Assembly (NCBI RefSeq): GCF_002505485.1
Contig: NZ_DAVG01000091.1
Span: forward strand, 1-18,620
DNA length: 18,620 bases
From: Methanosarcina sp. UBA5
GTDB taxonomy: Archaea; Halobacteriota; Methanosarcinia; Methanosarcinales; Methanosarcinaceae
Reading direction: 5' to 3'
Each line of letters opens with the position of its first letter. The first letter of the stretch is position 1. The notes under the pieces are model-generated. The model worked only from the letters and a program-made list of their open reading frames with translations. It did not search any database and was not told the DNA's origin. A program made the translations under genes and the position numbers. Shown piece after piece: positions 13,568 through 18,620 of this stretch.

Positions 13568-14854
13568 ATGACACTGATGGAAGATGCGAAGAGGGGAATC
13601 GTCACCCCCTCAATAGAAGCCGTGGCAAAAGCTGAAGGAATAGACCCTGAGACTGTTCGCTCCTGCGTGGCAAAAGGGCTGATATCGATTCCCGTAAATA
13701 ACAGGCGAGAGACCCTTCCTACCGGCATTGGCAAATATATGAGCACGAAAATCAATGCCAATGTCGGAACTTCAAGGGACTGTATAGACATTGATGCTGA
13801 AATAGAAAAAGCAAAGGCTGCAGAAGCTTTCGGTGCTCATGCCGTAATGGACCTTTCTACAGGTGGGGATCTGGACGAAATTCGCACCCGCATCCTGAAA
13901 TCCGTTAATATTCCAGTCGGGACGGTCCCAATCTACCAGGCTGCAGCTTCTAGGAAAATTGTTGTGGAAATGACCTCGGATGATATGTTCAACGCCGTTC
14001 GGAAACATGCCAAACAGGGTGTGGACTTCGTGACCGTGCACGCTGGGGTCAATTTAAATTCTCTTGAGCGCCTTCGCCAGAGCGACAGGATAATGAATGT
14101 CGTGAGCCGTGGAGGCTCTTTTACCCTTGCCTGGATGTTACACAATGGGGAGGACAATCCCTTCTATGCCGAATTTGATTATCTCCTTGAAATCGCAAAA
14201 GAATATGACATGGCCCTGAGCCTTGGGGACGGCATGCGTCCAGGCTGCATTGCCGATGCCTCCGACCGCCCTAAATTTATGGAATTTATCACACTTGGTG
14301 AACTCGTAAAACGGTCAAGGGCTGCCAATGTCCAGACCTTTGTGGAAGGACCTGGCCACGTGCCTTTAAACGAAATTGAACTGAGCGTAAGAGGCATGAA
14401 AGAACTCTGCAACGATGCTCCTCTCTACCTTCTGGGCCCGCTCGTAACCGATATTGCCCCCGGTTTTGATCACATTACAGGCGCAATCGGAGGAGCAATT
14501 GCAGGGATGCATGGTACGGATTTCCTCTGTATGGTAACTCCTTCGGAGCATCTTGCCCTTCCAACCCTTGAGGATATAAAGGAAGGCCTGCTCGTAACAA
14601 AAGTTGCAGCCCATACTATTGACCTTATAAAGGAAGGCCAAAAAGAACGCGCCTGGGAAAAGGACCTGGCCATGGCCTATGCCCGCAGGGATCTTGACTG
14701 GGAAAAACAATTCGAACTGGCAATCGATGGTAACAGAGCCCGCAAAATTCGGGACGCCCGTAGAACCGAAAGCGATACCTGCTCGATGTGCGGGGATCTA
14801 TGTGCTTTGAAAATTGTAAAGGAAGCTTTTGAGACCAAAAAGAAGGAAGAATGA
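13568..14854 (+). CDS. thiC: Phosphomethylpyrimidine synthase ThiC
   Basis: The 428-residue enzyme converts aminoimidazole ribotide to hydroxymethylpyrimidine phosphate in thiamine biosynthesis by radical SAM chemistry. Family landmarks are PVNNRRETLPTGIGK, NANVGTSRD, GAHAVMDLSTGGDL, DFVTVHAG, SLGDGMRPGC, FVEGPGHVPL and DFLCMVTPSEHLALP. The cluster-binding cysteines are C405, C408 and C412 (CSMCGDLC), that is CX2CX3C rather than the CX2CX4C of the E. coli enzyme. The shorter length and this spacing are usual, as I recall, for the archaeal/clostridial branch. The ATG at 13568 has GGAG 6 nt upstream. It is monocistronic. Methanosarcina genomes can carry more than one thiC; which copy this is cannot be said. 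Confidence 0.95.
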   Translation: MTLMEDAKRGIVTPSIEAVAKAEGIDPETVRSCVAKGLISIPVNNRRETLPTGIGKYMSTKINANVGTSRDCIDIDAEIEKAKAAEAFGAHAVMDLSTGGDLDEIRTRILKSVNIPVGTVPIYQAAASRKIVVEMTSDDMFNAVRKHAKQGVDFVTVHAGVNLNSLERLRQSDRIMNVVSRGGSFTLAWMLHNGEDNPFYAEFDYLLEIAKEYDMALSLGDGMRPGCIADASDRPKFMEFITLGELVKRSRAANVQTFVEGPGHVPLNEIELSVRGMKELCNDAPLYLLGPLVTDIAPGFDHITGAIGGAIAGMHGTDFLCMVTPSEHLALPTLEDIKEGLLVTKVAAHTIDLIKEGQKERAWEKDLAMAYARRDLDWEKQFELAIDGNRARKIRDARRTESDTCSMCGDLCALKIVKEAFETKKKEE

Positions 14855-14865
14855 GGTTTTCGATT

Positions 14866-14939
14866 CTTTTCTTATTTTTAACTTTTTTAAATCCTTTCTA
14901 ACTCTTTCAGCTCCTTTTTAACTCTTTTTATCTTTTTGT
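14866..14939 (+). terminator. T-rich terminator region after thiC
   Basis: Repeated CTTTTT/AACTCTTTTT tracts begin 12 nt after the stop and continue for about 75 nt with no strong hairpin. This is typical of archaeal U-tract termination and resembles the repeat following serS. Confidence 0.5.
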
Positions 14940-15401
14940 ACGGACTCCTAATTTTTCAAATCATTGAGTTAATATTGCCGTCAACTCACATATTTATCCT
15001 GTAAAATGAAAATCATGTAATCAGTTGTCGTGTGAAACAGTATGTGATGCAACAGCAATATATCTCAAAAAATTACTTCGATTGAATATAATATTAACCA
15101 AAAAGAGATTTTTCTAAATCTGAAAAAACCGTCATTTTTTAAATTTTTTGTAAAATATATACATAATAATTATGAGAATAATAATTATAAAATAAATTTC
15201 AGGGATTCCAAACAAGGTTACGGCAGAGCTAGAGATCATACTTTTTAATAAGTTTTTATGGTTTATAAAATTTGTGAAAAGTAAATTTCAAGAAAATTAA
15301 AAAAGTATTAAACTTCTGATAGAAGATGTTAAAGACCTTTCAGTATTCTTTATTCAAACTTTTATCCCTTCCTCATTTCTCTTAAGAAAGTACCTAAACT
15401 A
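14940..15401. other. AT-rich convergent spacer between thiC and the DUF2156-type gene
   Basis: No gene is apparent in about 460 bases. The only structure I see is an 11-nt direct repeat ATAATAATTAT (15163-15173 and 15178-15188), within very AT-rich DNA. T-rich runs on the - strand side could end the DUF2156-type transcript. Confidence 0.4.
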
Positions 15402-16316
15402 TCACTTTATAACTGGAAAGCAAGTTCGCCGTTTAAGCGAATATACCTCGACCATGTGGTGGGGGTGATATCTCAGCTTTGCCTTTCGAAGTCCGCTGAC
15501 GCCGAGATCACTTTCCCTGTTGATGTACTTCACCTCGCTGGCAAGAATCGCTGCAGTTTCGGCGTTGATTACCTTGTATATTCCCTCGTATTCCGGCAGC
15601 CCTTTCTCAAAATGGATTATTGCCATATTATTGTTGAGACGCTCAAAAAGAGAAATGGCACCGACCTGTGAACCGACCCTTATCAAAAGACCTCGCAGGG
15701 TCAGTTCGGCTAAATGTTCGATCGCATAGGAGGCAGCCTCTATTTCGTGGGCAAGAGTGAAATTCTCCTCGCACTTTTTGCTCTCACACCATTTTACCAG
15801 GAATTCCATTATCTCTTTCCGGTTTTCTGGGGTTATCGGCTCGACCGTGTGCCTGTAATTCTTCCTGAATTTATTAACTTGGCTGCGAATCTTGAGATAT
15901 TTCTTTCCCGACAGCTCTGCAAGGTCGCGAGCCCGGTACATATATTCAAAATGATTCAGATCTGGAACCAGTAAAAGATCTAGATCTATTTTTTTCATCC
16001 ATTTTGCAGTCTCAGGGTCGATGAGTGTAAGGGGCTTATTATCGTCACCTATGTCCAGCGCCAGCCGTATTACCTCTCGCATGAATTCAGGATTACGAGG
16101 GCCTATAGGCGGGTGTAAGCGGGTAACTCCTGCGGCAGTGCACGCAAGAATCACGTTTCCTTTCACGTATGCATACCGGTAATGCATAAAATGGTTCCAG
16201 CAGACCATGCTCGTGAAAGTGTTGTCGCTGTGGGTTTGCGGGTATAGTGCGTAATGGTGCTCGAAAAAAGCCCGATCTGCAAGCGTTACAGGTTTAAAAT
16301 CTTTTTTACCAAGCAT
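15402..16316 (-). CDS. DUF2156 / LPG-synthase C-terminal-like acyltransferase-fold protein
   Basis: From ATG 16316 the protein has 304 residues and no membrane segment. It resembles the soluble C-terminal domain of phosphatidylglycerol lysyltransferases (two tandem GNAT-like folds): FKPVTLADRAFFEHHYALYP near the N-terminus, SDNTFTSMVCWNHF, GKKYLKIRSQVNKFRKNYRH in the middle, and VKYINRESDLGVSGLRKAKL near the end. The last motif is highly typical. Stand-alone members probably transfer an aminoacyl or acyl group, but the substrate is not known. A TTG at 16325 would add three residues; neither start has a clear ribosome-binding site, so I chose the ATG. It is divergent from the GNAT gene at 16493, with a repeat-rich spacer between them. 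Confidence 0.8.
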   Translation of the reverse strand: MLGKKDFKPVTLADRAFFEHHYALYPQTHSDNTFTSMVCWNHFMHYRYAYVKGNVILACTAAGVTRLHPPIGPRNPEFMREVIRLALDIGDDNKPLTLIDPETAKWMKKIDLDLLLVPDLNHFEYMYRARDLAELSGKKYLKIRSQVNKFRKNYRHTVEPITPENRKEIMEFLVKWCESKKCEENFTLAHEIEAASYAIEHLAELTLRGLLIRVGSQVGAISLFERLNNNMAIIHFEKGLPEYEGIYKVINAETAAILASEVKYINRESDLGVSGLRKAKLRYHPHHMVEVYSLKRRTCFPVIK

Positions 16317-16401
16317 TTTAAACAAGACTTTTTGGCTTCATACTTATTTTTATTGGATACTTCAGGTTAGCAAAAATTACATACATTAAGAGTGAATTCA
16401 A

Positions 16402-16442
16402 ATAAATTCAGTTTCATAAATTCAGTTTTATAATTTAGTTTC
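16402..16442. repeat. 14-nt tandem repeat in the divergent promoter spacer
   Basis: ATAAATTCAGTTTC (16402-16415), ATAAATTCAGTTTT (16416-16429) and ATAATTTAGTTTC (16430-16442) are head-to-tail copies. They lie between the DUF2156-type gene and the GNAT gene, directly before the palindrome at 16438. Confidence 0.65.
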
Positions 16443-16458
16443 ATAAAACCTATGAAAC
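16438..16458. promoter_or_regulatory. Perfect palindrome upstream of the GNAT gene (candidate operator)
   Basis: GTTTCATA (16438-16445) and TATGAAAC (16451-16458) are exact inverse repeats around AAACC. The site ends 34 nt before the GNAT start, in the usual position for a repressor operator or a leader hairpin. The half-site overlaps the last unit of the 14-nt tandem repeat, which repeats the motif AGTTTCAT. Confidence 0.45.
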
Positions 16459-16492
16459 TATCTAAATCTATCGATTTAAAAGGAATCGAAAA

Positions 16493-17032
16493 ATGTCAGA
16501 ATCTGAAATAAAACTTACAGAGAATAAAATAAAGCCCGCAGAGGACAGAGTAAAACCCGGCTTGAGAATCCGCGCCGCAGAAATTGAAGATGTCTCACTG
16601 ATTCTTGAGTTCGTCAAAGGCATTGCCAGGTTTGAAAACCTTTCCCACTTGATCACAGCGACAGAAGAAACCCTGGCGGAGGCCATGTTCGGAAAAAGGC
16701 CCTATGCCGAGGTTTTCTTTGCCGAACTGGACGGGGTGCCTTCCGGTTTTACTGTCTTTTTCCACAATTTCTCTACTTTTGTGGGAAAGCCGGGGCTCTA
16801 TATCGAGGACATTTTCGTGAAACCCGAGTTTCGGGGAAAAGGAGTAGGGAAAGCAATGTTTCTCCACTGCGTAAAACTTGCAAAAGAAAGAAACTGCGGA
16901 AGAATGGAATGGGCGGTTCTTGAATGGAACCCTGCTAGGAAATTCTACGAACATCTTGGAGGAGGCCCTGTAGATGGATGGAACATCTATCGCATGGACG
17001 AGAAAAAATTTGAAAGTGCGCTTGAAAAATGA
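16493..17032 (+). CDS. GNAT acetyltransferase, diamine/thialysine acetyltransferase-like
   Basis: The 179-residue protein is a GCN5-related N-acetyltransferase. The acetyl-CoA pyrophosphate loop is RGKGVGK (114-120), preceded by the strand LYIEDIFVKPEFRG, which closely matches spermidine/spermine and thialysine acetyltransferases (SSAT family). The segment EWNPARKFYEHLGG (about 143-156) gives the usual motif with the tyrosine that can act as general acid. It probably acetylates a polyamine or an amino-acid side amine with acetyl-CoA. An N-terminal stretch of about 24 charged residues precedes the domain. The ATG at 16493 has AAAGGA about 9 nt upstream. It is divergent from the DUF2156-type gene, and both have acyltransferase folds. 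Confidence 0.88.
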   Translation: MSESEIKLTENKIKPAEDRVKPGLRIRAAEIEDVSLILEFVKGIARFENLSHLITATEETLAEAMFGKRPYAEVFFAELDGVPSGFTVFFHNFSTFVGKPGLYIEDIFVKPEFRGKGVGKAMFLHCVKLAKERNCGRMEWAVLEWNPARKFYEHLGGGPVDGWNIYRMDEKKFESALEK

Positions 17033-17054
17033 ACTTGAGGTAAAAATTCTCAGC

Positions 17055-17086
17055 AGGACTTAAATCTGGTAGGACTTAAATCTAGT
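17055..17086. repeat. 16-nt tandem duplication after the GNAT gene
   Basis: AGGACTTAAATCTGGT (17055-17070) is followed at once by AGGACTTAAATCTAGT (17071-17086), identical but for one base. It begins 22 nt after the GNAT stop. Confidence 0.7.
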
Positions 17087-17098
17087 TTTAGACCGCGG

Positions 17099-17215
17099 TT
17101 TTCACGTTGGAGCCAGGTCTTTACGTTGGATCTAAGTTTTTACGCTGGAACTAAGTTTTTCGCGCTGGATCTAGATCTTTATATCATATCTAAGTTTTCA
17201 TGTTACATCTTCCTG
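17099..17215. repeat. About 19-nt degenerate tandem array between convergent genes
   Basis: Units of the form TTTACGTTGGATCTAAGTT follow each other: 17099-17119, 17120-17138, 17139-17157, 17158-17177, 17178-17196 and a weak one from 17197. The central three are the most alike. The array fills the gap between the GNAT gene and the DUF3303 gene and runs into the last codons of the latter, so its terminal residues derive from repeat sequence. Confidence 0.65.
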
Positions 17216-17608
17216 CTGAGTAAAAGAATGGTGTTCAAGGCGTTCAATTCTCTTTTCAAGGTTCTCTATTTGCTGAAGAAGTTCTTCTGAGGCTTTTCCG
17301 CCCTCGCCCTGCTCAACGCCTGGTCCTTTTCCTCCTGCTTTCTCGGCAAGTTTTTGGGCAATCTGCATAAACTTGTCCAGTTTCATAACCGGAAAGGTCT
17401 CGAACTTGCATAGCCCCATGAAAGGAAACACGGAAGTTGCGTACGTTTTTTCGTCTTCAGTTTCATAAATTATAAACGTGCGGTAGCCGGTAAGGTCAGT
17501 CCACTCGTCGATTACTTTTATGCCCTTCGGGTATTCGTAATTCGCATAGAATTCTGCAACTTTTAGAGAGTCTTTCGGCTCCCAGGTTATTATATCCATC
17601 AGCAACAT
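17198..17608 (-). CDS. DUF3303-type small protein with C-terminal coiled coil
   Basis: From ATG 17608 the protein has 136 residues. Its first ~85 residues (MLLMDIITWEPKDSLKVAEF ... GYRTFIIYETEDEK ... FPVMKLDKFMQIAQKL) fit the ferredoxin-like alpha/beta barrel pattern of DUF3303, common in Methanosarcina and of unknown function. A glycine-rich linker (GGKGPGVEQGEGGK) leads to a short coiled coil, SEELLQQIENLEKRIERLEHH (about 105-127). The frame extends upstream to a TTG at 17653, but GGGGGT lies 8 nt before ATG 17608, which decides the start. A TATA-like AAGTATATG in reverse complement near 17733-17741 may be its promoter. The family name is from pattern memory. Confidence 0.72.
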   Translation of the reverse strand: MLLMDIITWEPKDSLKVAEFYANYEYPKGIKVIDEWTDLTGYRTFIIYETEDEKTYATSVFPFMGLCKFETFPVMKLDKFMQIAQKLAEKAGGKGPGVEQGEGGKASEELLQQIENLEKRIERLEHHSFTQQEDVT

Positions 17609-17931
17609 TTCCTGATACCCCCAATACCAAAACTCGGTTTTGATCCCTTTCAATCGAAATCCTGTTCTATCAAACTCGAATCGGCTTCAAAATACATCTG
17701 GTAAAGTTAAGTATTGTTTCTCTTCAAACGGGCATATACTTTTAGGAACAAATGTTCAGCAAAACAGATCCGAAAAAGGTTTTTTTATTTTTATTTGCTC
17801 CGCCTGAGATAAACCTTAAACTGTCCCTGGTTAAAATTGAAGAAATTATACAGCCCTGTGCCTGAATAGAGCCCGAATCTAATTTAAAAAGCGGAAATTT
17901 AAAAATCACACCGCGTTTTCTGGCTAAAAAT
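17609..17931. other. Spacer upstream of the DUF3303 gene
   Basis: This spacer holds the DUF3303 promoter region and the 3' end of the DUF1232 transcript. A T-rich run (17780-17801) and otherwise unremarkable AT-rich sequence are all I see; no gene, hairpin or repeat stands out. Confidence 0.35.
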
Positions 17932-18216
17932 TTACTTTCTTAAAATCTGAACATAATTTTCTATATACACATTTTTCGGTACTGATCTTATTGCAATGTA
18001 CAAAAGTACAGGGACGATTATCATGTCATCGAGGTATCCAATTACAGGTATGAAATCCGGTATTAAATCGATTGGTGATATTGCATAGCCTATGGCGATC
18101 CATAATAGTATTTTTGCAGTTTTGGGAGTTCGAGGATCTGCGTATATAAGTTTACATAGCTCTATGTACTTTTTCGCATTATCCTTTATCTCTTTCAGCT
18201 TCAACATAACTACCAT
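17932..18216 (-). CDS. DUF1232 (YkvA-like) small membrane protein
   Basis: The 94-residue protein carries the DUF1232 signature AISPIDLIPDFIPVIGYLDD (about 45-64), flanked by hydrophobic stretches (35-58 and 65-77) that suggest membrane association. Its function is not established. An N-terminal amphipathic helix (LKEIKDNAKKYIELCKLIY) precedes it. Two nearby ATGs are possible, 18216 and 18207; neither has a clear ribosome-binding site. On the - strand ATTTATAAAC (18242-18233) is a good TATA box so close to the ATG that transcription would begin at or near the start codon, which suggests a leaderless mRNA. Gene direction is away from the window's right end. Confidence 0.8.
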   Translation of the reverse strand: MVVMLKLKEIKDNAKKYIELCKLIYADPRTPKTAKILLWIAIGYAISPIDLIPDFIPVIGYLDDMIIVPVLLYIAIRSVPKNVYIENYVQILRK

Positions 18217-18232
18217 AGATACAAAATTGATT

Positions 18233-18242
18233 GTTTATAAAT
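18233..18242 (-). promoter_or_regulatory. TATA box of the DUF1232 gene, implying a leaderless transcript
   Basis: ATTTATAAAC on the - strand is centred about 21 nt before the ATG at 18216. Archaeal transcription starts roughly 25 nt from the box centre, so the mRNA would begin at or just inside the start codon; ATG 18207 would then leave only a few leader bases. Confidence 0.45.
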
Positions 18243-18340
18243 AATTATCTGTATTATTTAAAATATATATTCAGTAATGTGTGGAATGATAGCCTCATTT
18301 ACTAATAATAGTTTGATGTAATTGAAGTTCCCTGTCAGTA

Positions 18341-18373
18341 CTGTAAATTTGCTGTAAGTTTGCTGTAAATTTG
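18341..18373. repeat. 11-nt tandem repeat, three copies
   Basis: CTGTAAATTTG (18341-18351), CTGTAAGTTTG (18352-18362) and CTGTAAATTTG (18363-18373) are contiguous; only one base differs. The 11-bp period places each copy on the same DNA face. The surrounding 18243-18429 has no recognisable gene. Confidence 0.75.
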
Positions 18374-18429
18374 AAATCAAGTTTTTGTGCCTATGTACAA
18401 TCTGGTTCTTTAGATGCGGAAATTTTAAT

Positions 18430-18618
18430 TTATTCCTTATTTCTATTTCTATTAATATTATAATCTATGAATAATGATTGTTGTATTGCGTATGTTTGAA
18501 ATTGATTTTGCTGGCAAGTTATAGTATATAAAATGATGAGAGTATTTACTATTGTTAATATCATCATCAAAAACAAACTGGGACTATTTATTGGTAAAAT
18601 AAATGCATCTGCTAACAT
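18430..18618 (-). CDS. Possible small membrane protein or C-terminal end of a gene crossing the window edge
   Basis: A 62-codon - strand frame opens at ATG 18618, two bases from the window end, so it may continue further upstream. It has one hydrophobic helix (LFLMMILTIVNTLIILYTI) followed by a polar Asn/Gln-rich tail. Base composition is very AT-rich, no homologue is recognised, and a chance frame is quite possible. Confidence 0.2.
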   Translation of the reverse strand: MLADAFILPINSPSLFLMMILTIVNTLIILYTITCQQNQFQTYAIQQSLFIDYNINRNRNKE

Positions 18619-18620
18619 TG

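Noticed and set aside
17055..17215. CRISPR array
   Set aside because: The units are contiguous and degenerate, with no unique spacers between identical repeats.
1..18620. Insertion sequences, integrases, attachment sites or a replication origin
   Set aside because: No transposase or integrase frame, tRNA-flanked direct repeats or ORB-like clusters were seen, despite the accessory character of 1916-7498.

Overview
The window is chromosomal DNA from a methanogenic archaeon, almost certainly a Methanosarcina. The evidence is the methanogen-type (class-2-like) seryl-tRNA synthetase, archaeal ribosomal protein S3Ae (eS1), the KEOPS subunit Pcc1, the archaeal RecJ/GAN-like DHH protein, a PKD-bearing surface cysteine protease with a C-terminal motif I associate with methanosarcinal surface proteins, TATA-box promoters, frequent TTG starts and AT-rich spacers. 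From memory, SerRS is very close to the M. barkeri enzyme, and its zinc ligands fall at the same residue numbers. I therefore lean to the barkeri side of the genus, but this is inference.

Layout. (1) 1-1846: recJ-like DHH gene and pcc1 on the + strand. In many archaea these sit between rps15 and rps3ae. (2) 1916-4144: a secreted papain-family protease on the - strand. (3) 4584-6466: four + strand genes. They encode a stand-alone encapsulated-ferritin-like protein (apparently starting at CTG), a stand-alone LigD-type 3'-phosphoesterase, and an overlapping pair made of a STAS-like (DUF4325) protein and a PIN-domain protein. (4) 6482-7498: a decayed HicB-type antitoxin gene and about 850 bases with no convincing gene. 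(5) 7499-10180: serS, then a TATA box, a leader of about 380 nt that looks structured, and rps3ae. (6) 10181-10564: a convergent spacer with a clean terminator hairpin and an unexpectedly GC-rich, self-complementary element. (7) 10565-14854: topA (-) and thiC (+), divergent. (8) 15402-17032: a divergent pair of acyltransferase-fold genes sharing a short spacer packed with a 14-nt tandem repeat and a perfect palindrome. (9) 17198-18216: two small - strand genes (DUF3303, DUF1232), then a poorly coding end.

Information-processing genes (RecJ/GAN, Pcc1, SerRS, S3Ae, TopA) form the conserved backbone. The segment between pcc1 and serS looks like an accessory insertion into the old recJ-pcc1-rps3ae neighbourhood: DNA-end repair, iron/redox handling, a possible nuclease module and a toxin-antitoxin remnant. 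The main second-look items are the STAS-like/PIN pair, the CTG-started EncFtn-like protein without a visible shell gene, the structured leader of rps3ae, the GC-rich hairpin element at 10471-10538, and a set of short degenerate tandem repeats that recur in nearly every spacer.
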